Positions 8,067 to 21,780 of a stretch of DNA of 64,000 nt are shown here, in pieces. Every line of letters begins with the position of its first letter. The stretch's first letter is position 1. The notes under the pieces are model-generated. The model saw only the letters and a list, made by a program, of their open reading frames with translations. It searched no databases and had not been told where the DNA came from. This stretch comes from Frateuria defendens (GTDB taxonomy: Bacteria; Pseudomonadota; Gammaproteobacteria; Xanthomonadales; Rhodanobacteraceae). Location of the stretch: the NCBI RefSeq assembly GCF_001182895.1, contig NZ_LFQR01000030.1, forward strand, positions 51,794 through 115,793. The letters run 5' to 3'. A program made the position numbers and the translations under genes.

Positions 8067-9578
8067 TCAGGCCTTGTCGACGGCTCCGCGCAGCTTGCTG
8101 TGCCAGTGCCCGTAGCCGAAGTAGATCGCCATGCCGATGGCGGTCCAGCCCACCATCAGCGGCCAGTTGGCGCGGAAGGACTGCCAGAACAGGTACAAGC
8201 AGATCAGGGCGCCCAGCACGCTGACCACCCAGATGCCGGCCATGCCGCCCGGCACGCGGAAGGTGCGCGGCAGTTCCGGGCGGGTGTAGCGCAGGATCAG
8301 CACGCCGATGCACACGGTGGTGAAGGCGAGCAGGGTGCCCATCGACACCAGCTCGCCCAGGATGCTGACCGGGAACAGCGCGGCGGTGACGCCTGCCGCC
8401 AGGCCCGACACCACGGTGGCCACCGACGGCGTGCGGCGCTTGGGATGCACGAAGCCCATCGGCTTCGGCAGCAGGCCGTCCTTGGACATGCTGAAGAAGA
8501 TGCGCGAGGTGCCCAGCAGCATCACCAGGATCACCGAGGACAGGCCCGCCAGCGCGCCGAAGGAGACGATGGCCTTGAGCCAGGTGAGCTGCGGATAGAA
8601 GCTGAGCGCCGTGGCCACTGGCTCGGGCGTGCCCAGCTTGGTGTAGGAGGCGATGCCGGTGAGGGTCAGCGCCATGGCGATGTAGAGCACGGTGCAGATG
8701 AACAGCGAGCCCAGGATGCCGATCGGCATGTCGCGCTGCGGGTTCTTGGCCTCGCCGGCGGCGGTGGAGACGGCGTCGAAGCCCACGTAGGAGAAGAACA
8801 CCAGCACCGCGGCGCGGAAGATGCCGCTGGTGCCGAACTGGCCCGGGCCCTGCTCCGGCGGGATGAAGGGGTGCCAGTTGGCCGGGTTGATGAAGCGGAA
8901 GGCGAAGATCAGGAACAGGAAGATCACGATCAGCTTGATCGAGACGATGACCGCGTTGACGAAGGAGGACTGCGTGATGCCGATGTAGCAGAGGACGGTC
9001 AGCGCGGTCACGATGATCACCGCCGGCAGGTTGAGCAGGGTGCCGGTCGTCACGATGTGGTGGCCCTCGACGAACTTGAGCGGCGCCGAGGCGAGGTAGT
9101 CCGGCAGCGCCAGCGACATGCCGAACCATTGGCCGAGCACCGACAGGCACTCGTTGAAATAGCCCGACCAGCCGGCCGCCACGGTGGCCACCGCGAACAG
9201 GTATTCCAGCACCAGGTTCCAGCCGATGAACCAGGCCACGATCTCGCCGAGGGTGGCGTAGGAATAGGCGTAGGCGCTGCCGGAGACCGGGATCATCGCC
9301 GCGAACTCGGCGTAGCACAGGCCGGCCAGCGCGCAGGCGACGGCGGCCACGATGAAGCTGATGACCAGCGCCGGGCCCGCGTGCTCGGCGGCGGCCTGGC
9401 CGGTGATCACGAAGATGCCCGCGCCGATCACCGCGCCGATGCCGAGCGTGACCAGGTGGCGGGCGGTCAGCACGCGCTTGAGCGTGGGTTCGCCGGCCAG
9501 GTCGTCGTGCGGCATGGTGCCGGCATCGACGTGCGGCGACGCCGAGATCGAATGCGTCGCGAAAAGCTGTTTCAACAT
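8067..9578 (-). CDS. APC-superfamily amino-acid permease (cationic amino-acid transporter type), copy 2
   Basis: 503 residues, about 12-14 membrane segments. It shares with copy 1 the N-terminus MLKQLFA, the helix-1 motif GIGAVIGAGIFVITGQAA and the block YAEFAAMIPVSGSAYAYSYATLGE, but differs in loops and has a longer N-terminal tail. The start is set by GGGGAG five bases upstream of the ATG at 9578; the frame continues upstream without good coding character. It is the upstream member of the tandem pair and faces away from the NUDIX gene, so the 150-base gap at 9579-9728 must hold both promoters. Substrate unknown. Confidence 0.9.
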   Translation of the reverse strand: MLKQLFATHSISASPHVDAGTMPHDDLAGEPTLKRVLTARHLVTLGIGAVIGAGIFVITGQAAAEHAGPALVISFIVAAVACALAGLCYAEFAAMIPVSGSAYAYSYATLGEIVAWFIGWNLVLEYLFAVATVAAGWSGYFNECLSVLGQWFGMSLALPDYLASAPLKFVEGHHIVTTGTLLNLPAVIIVTALTVLCYIGITQSSFVNAVIVSIKLIVIFLFLIFAFRFINPANWHPFIPPEQGPGQFGTSGIFRAAVLVFFSYVGFDAVSTAAGEAKNPQRDMPIGILGSLFICTVLYIAMALTLTGIASYTKLGTPEPVATALSFYPQLTWLKAIVSFGALAGLSSVILVMLLGTSRIFFSMSKDGLLPKPMGFVHPKRRTPSVATVVSGLAAGVTAALFPVSILGELVSMGTLLAFTTVCIGVLILRYTRPELPRTFRVPGGMAGIWVVSVLGALICLYLFWQSFRANWPLMVGWTAIGMAIYFGYGHWHSKLRGAVDKA

Positions 9579-9740
9579 GTGGCTCCCCCTTCGGGACTGC
9601 TGTTCTTGTCGGAGCGCGTGACGCATCGCGCGCGGCGCCGACGGGCGCATAAGCCCCGAACCTTAGCCGAGCGCCGGTAGGGGAACAAGACGCACTGCGG
9701 CTATCATGGCGCGTTTCGCCAGACGCCCGTGTCACAAGTC

Positions 9741-10304
9741 ATGCCCCCACACTTCGCGGCCCTGCGCGCCGCCTTCGACGACTACCTGCAGCGCGTGCCG
9801 GAGGATGCCGAGCGCACCGCCCCCTTCCTGGCCTTCCCCGCCTCGCACCCGGACGTGTTCGAGCGCGGCCACGCGCCCGGCCACTTCACCGGCTCGGCCT
9901 GGCTGGTGAGCGCAGACGGCGAGCGCGTGCTGCTGACCCATCACCGCAAGCTCGGCCGCTGGCTGCAGCTGGGCGGCCATGCCGACGGCGACGCCGAACT
10001 CCCGCGCGTGGCGTTGCGCGAGGCGGAGGAGGAGTCGGGCCTCGCCGGCCTCGTGGTGGCGCCGGCGATCTTCGACCTCGACCGCCACTGGATTCCCGCG
10101 CGCGGCACGGACCCGGGCCACTGGCACTACGACGTGCGCTACGTAGTGCATGCCGGCGCCGACGAGTCCTTCGTGGTCAGCGAGGAGTCGCTGGCGTTGG
10201 CCTGGAAGCCGATCCACGAGATCGCCAACGACGGCTCGGCCGACGCATCGCTGCAGCGGATGGCGCGCAAGTGGCTGGCGCGCGAGGGGCTGTCCGGCGC
10301 GTAG
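9741..10304 (+). CDS. NUDIX hydrolase
   Basis: 187 residues from ATG 9741 (a GTG at 9729 would add four). The NUDIX box reads GGHADGDAELPRVALREAEEESGL, with the catalytic REAEEE core intact and the first Glu of the consensus shifted by one residue, as in the subgroup with a GGHxDGD start. Such enzymes cleave nucleoside diphosphates linked to another group; the substrate is not predictable here. The following DRHWIPARG and HYDVRYVV segments are also typical of this subgroup. It stands alone, with a REP doublet after it. Confidence 0.88.
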   Translation: MPPHFAALRAAFDDYLQRVPEDAERTAPFLAFPASHPDVFERGHAPGHFTGSAWLVSADGERVLLTHHRKLGRWLQLGGHADGDAELPRVALREAEEESGLAGLVVAPAIFDLDRHWIPARGTDPGHWHYDVRYVVHAGADESFVVSEESLALAWKPIHEIANDGSADASLQRMARKWLAREGLSGA

Positions 10305-10339
10305 CCGGCCGATCGGCACCGATCGCCTCACCGATGCAC

Positions 10340-10438
10340 TTAAGAAGCTGCGCGAAAGCGAAGCGCCGTGCCGATGCGGAAACGCTCGCCGGCATGCACG
10401 GCGTCGCGCAGCCCGCCCTCCTTGCCGCCGAAACGCAT
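10340..10438 (-). CDS. Possible micro-ORF or gene remnant beside the REP element
   Basis: A 32-residue frame, MRFGGKEGG...RFRAAS, starts a few bases from the GTAG end of the REP doublet and stops at TAA 10342-10340. Its composition (Gly/Arg-rich, balanced codons) looks more like a protein tail than random GC-rich DNA, but there is no clear ribosome binding site. It may be the decayed end of a gene cut by the REP, or chance. Confidence 0.2.
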   Translation of the reverse strand: MRFGGKEGGLRDAVHAGERFRIGTALRFRAAS

Positions 10439-10450
10439 CGGACGCTGGGT

Positions 10451-10522
10451 GTAGGAGCGCGCCTTGCGCGCGACCAGCCAGGTTGGCTCCACACTGCGGT
10501 CGCGCGCAAGGCGCGCTCCGGG
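10451..10522. repeat. REP doublet, GTAG-headed type, in opposite orientation
   Basis: GTAG at 10451 is followed by a 22-base arm (10454-10475) whose exact reverse complement is 10498-10519. Each arm can fold alone through GCGCG-CCTTG-CGCGC, giving either two small hairpins or one long one. This is the layout of the GTAG REP elements (SMAG-type) known from Stenotrophomonas and relatives, which are moved by RAYT transposases. No RAYT gene is in the window. Confidence 0.8.
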
Positions 10523-10562
10523 ATGGGTCTCGCCTTGCCGATGAAGCAGTGCGAACAGGCCG

Positions 10563-11090
10563 TCAGCCCAGCTCGTACTTCGCCGGCGCCGGGTTCAGGT
10601 GCCCGCAGGCCCCGCAGGTGCGCGCCTCGCGCGAACGGTAGAAGCGTTCGAACACCGGCGGGAAATCGTGCTCGATGCTCTGCAGCGTGAAGTACTCCTC
10701 GTACAGCTTGTGGTTGCAGCGCTCGCAGAACCACAGCAGGCCGTCCTGCTCGTGCGGCAGGCGGCGGCGCTCGATCACCAGGCCGATCGATTCGGGCAGG
10801 CGCTGCGGCGAATGCGGCACGCGCGGCGGCAGGTAGAACAGCTCCCCGGCGCGGATCGGGATGTCGCGCGCCGCGCCCTCGTCCTGCACCTTGAGCACCA
10901 TCTCGCCTTCGAGCTGGTAGAAGAACTCCGGGCCTTCGTCGTAGTGGTAGTCGGTGCGCGCGTTGGGCCCGCCGACGATCATCACGATGAAGTCGCCGTC
11001 GACGATGCACTTGTTGCCCACCGGCGGCTTGAGCAGGTGGCGGTGCTCGTCGATCCAGCGCTTGAGGTCGAGGGGCGGCAGCAGGGACAT
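10563..11090 (-). CDS. 3-hydroxyanthranilate 3,4-dioxygenase
   Basis: Cupin iron enzyme that opens the ring of 3-hydroxyanthranilate in the kynurenine route to quinolinate and NAD or to full tryptophan breakdown. 175 residues, the bacterial length. The Fe(II) ligands are His49, Glu55 and His93; Arg45, Arg97 and Glu108 match the substrate-binding set of the Cupriavidus enzyme. The C-terminal rubredoxin-like metal site of the bacterial form is intact: Cys122, Cys125, Cys159, Cys162. No other kynurenine-pathway gene lies nearby, so it is split from its pathway in this region. Called nbaC or kynurenine-pathway haaO in other organisms. Confidence 0.95.
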   Translation of the reverse strand: MSLLPPLDLKRWIDEHRHLLKPPVGNKCIVDGDFIVMIVGGPNARTDYHYDEGPEFFYQLEGEMVLKVQDEGAARDIPIRAGELFYLPPRVPHSPQRLPESIGLVIERRRLPHEQDGLLWFCERCNHKLYEEYFTLQSIEHDFPPVFERFYRSREARTCGACGHLNPAPAKYELG

Positions 11091-11153
11091 GGCGGCAGCG
11101 GATGAACGGGGAAGGGTGGACAGTATGCGCCAGCCTTCTTAGCCCATGCTTTT

Positions 11154-11177
11154 CCCGATTCCCGATTCCCGATTCCC
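11154..11177. repeat. Heptamer tandem repeat CCCGATT, three copies
   Basis: Three perfect copies at 11154, 11161 and 11168 plus a partial fourth (CCCG), just after the parE stop. A simple repeat of this type can change length by slippage, but it lies outside coding sequence. Confidence 0.85.
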
Positions 11178-11182
11178 GGCCC

Positions 11183-13072
11183 TCAAACCTCCAGCGTCGC
11201 CAGGTCGCCCTTCTCCTCCAGCCAGCTCTTGCGGTCGCTCGCGCGCTTCTTGGCCAGCAGCATGTCCATCAACTTGGCGGTGCCGTCGCCGTCGTCCACG
11301 GTGAGCTGCACCAGGCGGCGGGTGTCGGGGTGGATGGTCGATTCGCGCAGCTGCGAGGGGTTCATCTCGCCCAGGCCCTTGAAGCGGGTCACGCTGACCT
11401 GGCCGCGCATCTTCTCGCGCTCGATCCGCTGCAGCATGGCGGCCTTTTCGTTCTCGTCCAGGCAGTAGAACACCTGCTTGCCCACGTCCACGCGGAACAG
11501 CGGCGGCATCGCCACGAACACGTGGCCTTCGCTCACCAGCGTGGGGAAGTGGCGCAGGAACAGCGCGGAGAGCAGGGTGGCGATGTGCAGGCCGTCGGAG
11601 TCGGCGTCGGCCAGGATGACCACCTTGCCGTAGCGCAGGCCGGTGAGGTCGTCCTTGCCGGGGTCGCAGCCGATCGCCACGGCGAGGTTGTGCACCTCCT
11701 CGGAGGCCAGCACGGAAGTGGATTCCACTTCCCAGGTGTTGAGGATCTTGCCGCGCAGCGGAAGGATGGCCTGGAAGTCCTTGTCGCGCGCCTGCTTGGC
11801 GCTGCCGCCGGCCGAATCGCCCTCGACCAGGAACAACTCGGTGCGGGTCAGGTCGGTGGCCGAGCAGTCGGCCAGCTTGCCGGGCAGGGCGGGGCCCTGG
11901 GTGATCTTCTTGCGCACCACCTGCTTGGCGGCCTTGAGCCGCGCGCTGGCGCGCTCGATGGCGAGCTGGGCGATGCGCTCGCCCAGCTCCACGTTCTGGT
12001 TGAGCCACAGGCTGAAGGCGTCGTGCACCACGCCCTCCACCATGCCGGCGGCGTTGCGCGAGGACAGCCGCTCCTTGGTCTGGCCGGCGAACTGCGGGTC
12101 CTGCAACTTGGCCGAGAGCACGAAGGCCAGGCGCTCCCACACGTCCTCGGGCGCGAGCTTCACGCCGCGCGGCAGCAGGTTGCGGATGTCGCAGAACTCG
12201 CGGATGGCGTTGGTGAGGCCCGAGCGCAGGCCGTTGACGTGGGTGCCGCCCTGCGCGGTGGGGATCAGGTTGACGTAGCTCTCCTGCACCAGCTCGCCCT
12301 CCGGCAGCCAGGCCAGGGCCACGTCCAGCGCCTCGGTCTCGCGCGCCACGTGGTGCACGAAGAAGTTGGCCGGCAGGCACTCGGCGTTGGGCAGCTCGCT
12401 GCGCAGGTAGTCGGCCAGGCCGTCCTCGTAGTGCCACTCGGTGGTCTCGCCGCTGGCCTCGTCGACCAGCTTCACGTTGAGGCCCGCGCACAGCACCGCC
12501 TTGGCGCGCAGCAGGTGCTTGAGCTTGGAGATGGAGATCTTCGGCGAGTCGAAGTACTTCGGATCGGGCCAGAAGTGCACGGTGGTGCCGGTGCGCCGCT
12601 TGGGCACCGAGCCGATCACCGCCAGCTCGCTGGCGCGGTCGCCGTCGGCGAAGCTCATGCGGTATTCGCTGCCGTCGCGGCGGATGGTCACGTCCACACG
12701 GTGCGACAGCGCATTGACCACCGATACGCCCACGCCGTGCAGGCCACCGGAGAAGTTGTAGTTCTTGCCGGAGAATTTGCCGCCCGCATGCAGGCGGGTG
12801 AGGATCAGCTCCACGCCCGGGATGCCTTCCTCCGGGTGGATGTCCACCGGCATGCCGCGGCCGTCGTCGCTCACTTCCACCGAGCCGTCGCCGTGCACGA
12901 CTACCTCGATGGATTTGGCGTGGCCGGCGAGCGCCTCGTCCACCGAGTTGTCGACCACTTCCTGCACGAGGTGGTTCGGGCGCGAGGTGTCGGTATACAT
13001 GCCCGGGCGGCGCTTGACGGGATCAAGGCCGGAGAGGACTTCGATATCGGCGGCGTTGTAGCGACTGCTCAT
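11183..13072 (-). CDS. parE: DNA topoisomerase IV subunit B
   Basis: ATPase subunit of topoisomerase IV, which unlinks daughter chromosomes. 629 residues, the length of ParE and clearly shorter than GyrB. The GHKL ATPase part has EVVDNSVDEAL, DDGRGMPVDIHP and GGLHGVGVSVVNALS. The TOPRIM part has EGDSAGGSAKQARD, LPLRGKILN and the metal motif DADSDG. The C-terminus carries GLGEMNPSQLRESTI. It stands alone between two REP or repeat tracts; the parC partner is not in the window. Confidence 0.97.
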   Translation of the reverse strand: MSSRYNAADIEVLSGLDPVKRRPGMYTDTSRPNHLVQEVVDNSVDEALAGHAKSIEVVVHGDGSVEVSDDGRGMPVDIHPEEGIPGVELILTRLHAGGKFSGKNYNFSGGLHGVGVSVVNALSHRVDVTIRRDGSEYRMSFADGDRASELAVIGSVPKRRTGTTVHFWPDPKYFDSPKISISKLKHLLRAKAVLCAGLNVKLVDEASGETTEWHYEDGLADYLRSELPNAECLPANFFVHHVARETEALDVALAWLPEGELVQESYVNLIPTAQGGTHVNGLRSGLTNAIREFCDIRNLLPRGVKLAPEDVWERLAFVLSAKLQDPQFAGQTKERLSSRNAAGMVEGVVHDAFSLWLNQNVELGERIAQLAIERASARLKAAKQVVRKKITQGPALPGKLADCSATDLTRTELFLVEGDSAGGSAKQARDKDFQAILPLRGKILNTWEVESTSVLASEEVHNLAVAIGCDPGKDDLTGLRYGKVVILADADSDGLHIATLLSALFLRHFPTLVSEGHVFVAMPPLFRVDVGKQVFYCLDENEKAAMLQRIEREKMRGQVSVTRFKGLGEMNPSQLRESTIHPDTRRLVQLTVDDGDGTAKLMDMLLAKKRASDRKSWLEEKGDLATLEV

Positions 13073-13163
13073 GCGTGGCGGTTCGACTCTAAGACAAGCG
13101 CGGGAGGATGGGTTGCGGGGGCGGGAAGGTCAAGGCTGGCCGCAAGGCGTGATCGGAGCCCTG

Positions 13164-13252
13164 GTAGAAGCGCGCCTGTGCGCGACCACCTTGCTGCCGT
13201 TGCCTTCACCGGGACCGGAAAGGCTAAGGCGCGGTCGCGCGCAGGCGCGTTA
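13164..13252. repeat. Second REP doublet, GTAG-headed, imperfect
   Basis: GTAG at 13164 leads into an arm at 13168-13187 whose near reverse complement is 13233-13252 (about 17 of 19 positions pair). The shared core GCGCGCC-TG-GCGCG and the GTAG head match the doublet at 10451. It abuts the end of pepP. The arms are farther apart and less perfect than in the first doublet, so it looks older. Confidence 0.7.
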
Positions 13253-13253
13253 T

Positions 13254-17703
<4,450 letters not shown>

Positions 17704-17707
<4 letters not shown>

Positions 17708-18333
17708 GGCGTGCGGGCCGGCTCTGCGCGCTGCTGCTGATCGTGCCGGCCATGGCCGGGTGTTCGTGGCTGCCGTGGCATCGCCACCGGCAGCCGGCGC
17801 CGGCCGCGGAAGCGCCGGCTCCGGCGCCGGCTCCGGCCGCTTCGGCGCCGGCGGCGGCCAGCACCGCGGCGCCGATCACGCCGGCGCCGGCCAACGAGTA
17901 TGCGCCCTACAGCCAGGCCGAATGGCGCGAGCTGTACGACGCCTACCAGACCCTGGCGCAGTGCGAGGATCGCTACATGAACAGCGCCAGCCTCAACAGC
18001 CTCGGCGTGGGCCAGCGGCTGGTGCTGCTCGGCAAGGCTGGCGCGCTGCGCGCGGACGCGCTGCGCCTGCTCGACGCCGCCTCGCCGTTGCGCGAGCAGT
18101 GGACGCAGCCCTCGGCGGCCCAGGCCGACCGGCAGGCCAAGCTCGCCGCCGATACGCTGCTTTCGCTGATGACCGCGCAGCTGCCGGAGTCGGCCGAGAA
18201 CAACGCCAGCGCCTCGCTCGGGCGCGCGCTGTCGAGCAAGGCGGTGGCCCGCTACTACGTGGCCCAGGTGACCGGCGGCATCTGCCAGGCCGACCAGCGT
18301 TACCAGAACTTGATGCGCAAGCCCGTGCAGTGA
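17704..18333 (+). CDS. Putative lipoprotein of unknown function
   Basis: 209 residues. A positively charged start and hydrophobic stretch ([20 protein letters not shown]) end in a lipobox-like AMAGC, so Cys20 would carry the lipid. Residues about 28-62 are Ala/Pro-rich spacer, and the rest is helical with two Cys (AQCEDRY and [10 protein letters not shown]) that may form a disulphide. The ATG overlaps the kdsA stop. I do not recognise the family. Its place between kdsA and eno suggests an envelope role, but that is inference from position only. Confidence 0.75.
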
Positions 18334-18340
18334 CTATCAT

Positions 18341-18370
18341 CCGGGCGGCCGGGCGGCCGGGCGGCCGGCG
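18341..18370. repeat. Octamer tandem repeat CCGGGCGG, three copies
   Basis: Three direct copies of CCGGGCGG from 18341 followed by CCGGCG, in the gap after the lipoprotein gene. The GGCCGGGC parts can also fold on themselves. Confidence 0.8.
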
Positions 18371-18416
18371 CGACGGAGCGGTTCGCAGGGTGGGACGGTT
18401 CGATCGAGGAGTTTCG

Positions 18417-18782
18417 ATGCTTGAGGCGGAAAACGCAGCGACACCGGCACCGCCTTCCGGCCATTCGCGGCTGGGCATCGCCTCGTTCGCGCTGGGCGTC
18501 GCCGCGTTCGTCGCACCCTTGCTGTTCGCCTTGTTCGAATCCTCCTCCCGGCACGTGCCCGGCGCGGAAGCGGGGCTGGCCGAGGGCAGCCCCGGCGAAG
18601 GGCTGCAACACGTGGCGCTCGGCGTGGAGCTGTTCACGCCGCTGGCGGCACTCGGTTTCTTGACGGGGCTGCTCGCCGGCTGGCAGACGCGGCGGCGCAA
18701 GCTCTACGGCCGGCTGGGGGCGGTGGTCAACCTCCTGTTCCTGGCCCTGGCATGTCTGATGGTCCGGTTCGGTTCTACCTAA
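18417..18782 (+). CDS. Two- or three-helix membrane protein of unknown function
   Basis: 121 residues. Hydrophobic segments at about 19-42 (LGIASFALGVAAFVAPLLFALF), 75-90 (FTPLAALGFLTGLLAGW) and 99-117 (LGAVVNLLFLALACLMVRF), with charged RRRK before the last. A GAGGAG site seven bases before ATG 18417 fixes the start; the open frame extends upstream only as a shadow of the lipoprotein gene. It ends 15 bases before eno. Not recognised; the GVAAF and repeated LG motifs resemble small DUF4190-like membrane proteins but I would not claim that. Confidence 0.7.
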   Translation: MLEAENAATPAPPSGHSRLGIASFALGVAAFVAPLLFALFESSSRHVPGAEAGLAEGSPGEGLQHVALGVELFTPLAALGFLTGLLAGWQTRRRKLYGRLGAVVNLLFLALACLMVRFGST

Positions 18783-20111
<1,329 letters not shown>

Positions 20112-20121
20112 GCGGGGCCGC

Positions 20122-20451
20122 ATGCTGCGCTGGGTCGCGCTGATCCTGCTGCTCGCACTGATCGGTCTGCAGATGAAACTGTGGACCGGCAGCGGCGGCA
20201 TGCATGAAGTGGAGGCCCTGCGCGCGGCGGTGAAGAAGCAGGGCGAGGAGAACGACCGCCTGCGCCGGCGCAACGAGGCGCTCGGCGCCGACGTCGACGA
20301 CCTCAAGACCGGCGAGCAGGCGGTGGAGGCGCGCGCGCGCGCCGAGCTCGGCCTGGTCAAACAGGGCGAGACGTTCTACCAGGTGGTCGAACCGCCGGCG
20401 GCCGCGGCCAGCGCGCCGGCGCCGGCGCCCTCCGGCGACGGCGGGCACTGA
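20122..20451 (+). CDS. ftsB: Cell division protein FtsB
   Basis: Small bitopic divisome protein that pairs with FtsL and FtsQ to control septal wall synthesis. 109 residues: a short cytoplasmic start, one membrane helix (about 3-20, WVALILLLALIGLQMKLW), then a periplasmic coiled coil with heptads (VEALRAAVKKQGEENDRLRRRNEALGADV). The conserved ARAELGLVKQGETFYQVVE block closes the folded part, and an Ala/Pro tail follows. It lies two bases before ispD. Confidence 0.95.
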   Translation: MLRWVALILLLALIGLQMKLWTGSGGMHEVEALRAAVKKQGEENDRLRRRNEALGADVDDLKTGEQAVEARARAELGLVKQGETFYQVVEPPAAAASAPAPAPSGDGGH

Positions 20452-20453
20452 GC

Positions 20454-21143
20454 ATGGCCGGCTTGTGGTGCGTGGTGCCCGCGGCCGGGCGCGGCCTGCG
20501 CGTCGGCGGCGACTGCCCCAAGCAGTACCTGCCGCTGGCCGGGCGGCCGCTGATCCTGCACACGCTGGAGCGGCTGGCCGCGCAGCCGCGCATCGCCGGC
20601 CTGCTGGTGGTGCTGGCCGCCAGCGATCCGCAGTGGCCGGGGCTGGCCGAACTCGGCGGCAAGCCGGTGCGTACGGCGGTGGGCGGCGCGGAGCGCAGCG
20701 ATTCGGTGCTGGCCGGGCTCGACGCCTTGCCGGCCGAAGTGGCCGATGTCGACTTCGTGCTGGTGCACGACGCCGCGCGCCCCTGCGTGCGGCTGGCCGA
20801 CATCGGCCAGCTGATCGAGCAGGCCTCGCGCACCGACGGCGGCCTGCTCGGCGCGCCGCTGCGCGACACGCTCAAGCGCGCCGACGAGCTGGGGCGCAGT
20901 GAGCTCACCGAGCCGCGCGAGCGGCGCTGGCGCGCCTTCACGCCGCAGATGTTCCGCCGCGGCGAGCTGGCCGCGGCGCTGCGCGAGGCGGCCGGTCGCG
21001 GGGTCAAGGTCACCGACGAGGCGATGGCGATGGAGCTGGCCGGCTTCGCGCCGCTGCTGGTCGAGGGGGCCGAGGACAACCTCAAGGTGACCACGGCCGC
21101 GGATTTCGCCCTGGCCGAGTTCCTGCTGCCGCGGACCGGCTGA
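20454..21143 (+). CDS. ispD: 2-C-methyl-D-erythritol 4-phosphate cytidylyltransferase
   Basis: Third step of the MEP isoprenoid pathway, adding CMP to methylerythritol phosphate. 229 residues. The nucleotide loop is [25 protein letters not shown], with the catalytic Arg and Lys in place; other blocks are [18 protein letters not shown], and [11 protein letters not shown] near the end. It needs CTP, the product of pyrG encoded upstream in the same direction. ispF follows after about 160 bases. Confidence 0.96.
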   Translation: MAGLWCVVPAAGRGLRVGGDCPKQYLPLAGRPLILHTLERLAAQPRIAGLLVVLAASDPQWPGLAELGGKPVRTAVGGAERSDSVLAGLDALPAEVADVDFVLVHDAARPCVRLADIGQLIEQASRTDGGLLGAPLRDTLKRADELGRSELTEPRERRWRAFTPQMFRRGELAAALREAAGRGVKVTDEAMAMELAGFAPLLVEGAEDNLKVTTAADFALAEFLLPRTG

Positions 21144-21306
21144 GCGCCGCTTCGCCGGCCAGGCGGGGGCGGGGCGGAGGCCGGCGATGGAGACAGGTGC
21201 CTTCGCCGCGCGCGTGCCGCGAGGCGCCATGGCGTCATCCGGGCTTCACACGAGCACATACACTTACACTGTTGCGGACTTCTTCCCCATGCGTGAGCAC
21301 CCCCTG

Positions 21307-21780
21307 ATGCGTATCGGCACCGGCTTCGACGTGCATGCCTTCGGCGAGGGCGACCATGTGGTGCTGGGCGGCGTGCGCGTGCCGCATGTGCGCGGCGTGC
21401 TGGCGCACTCGGACGGCGACGTGGTGATCCATGCGCTGTGCGACGCCATCTTCGGCGCGCTGGCGCTGGGCGACATCGGCCGCCACTTCCCGCCCTCGGA
21501 CGAGCGCTGGCGCGGCGCCGACAGCCGCCACTTCCTGCGCCACGCGGCGCTGCTGATGGCGCAGCACGGCTATGCGCTGGGCAACGCGGACGTCACCGTG
21601 ATCGCCGAGGCGCCCAAGGTCGGCCCGCACGCGCAGGCCATGCGCGAGAACCTCGCCGCCGACCTCGAGTGCGAGCTCGGCCGCATCAGCGTCAAGGCCA
21701 CCACCACCGAAAAGCTCGGCTTCACCGGCCGCGGCGAAGGCATCGCGGCCCAGGCCTGCGTGCTGCTGGAGCGCGCATGA
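21307..21780 (+). CDS. ispF: 2-C-methyl-D-erythritol 2,4-cyclodiphosphate synthase
   Basis: MEP-pathway enzyme that closes the cyclodiphosphate ring. 157 residues from the Met of [12 protein letters not shown]; the in-frame ATG at 21289 would add six residues and a longer open frame reaches 21187, but the family starts at MRIG. Zinc ligands are Asp8 and His10 (FDVH) and the His of [13 protein letters not shown]; the [24 protein letters not shown] block is intact. Its stop overlaps the mgtE start (ATGA), so the two are translationally coupled. Confidence 0.95.
   Translation: MRIGTGFDVHAFGEGDHVVLGGVRVPHVRGVLAHSDGDVVIHALCDAIFGALALGDIGRHFPPSDERWRGADSRHFLRHAALLMAQHGYALGNADVTVIAEAPKVGPHAQAMRENLAADLECELGRISVKATTTEKLGFTGRGEGIAAQACVLLERA

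Noticed and set aside
6363..9680. Open frame of about 1100 codons on the plus strand across both permease genes
   Set aside because: His/Gln/Arg/Gly-rich with no domain pattern; it is the antisense shadow of two clear permeases in GC-rich DNA. The same holds for the 946-codon minus-strand frame at 1080-3920 and the 1016-codon frame at 60756-63806.
11154..11177. CRISPR-like repeats
   Set aside because: The units are seven bases and contiguous, with no spacers. No CRISPR array or cas gene was seen anywhere in the window.
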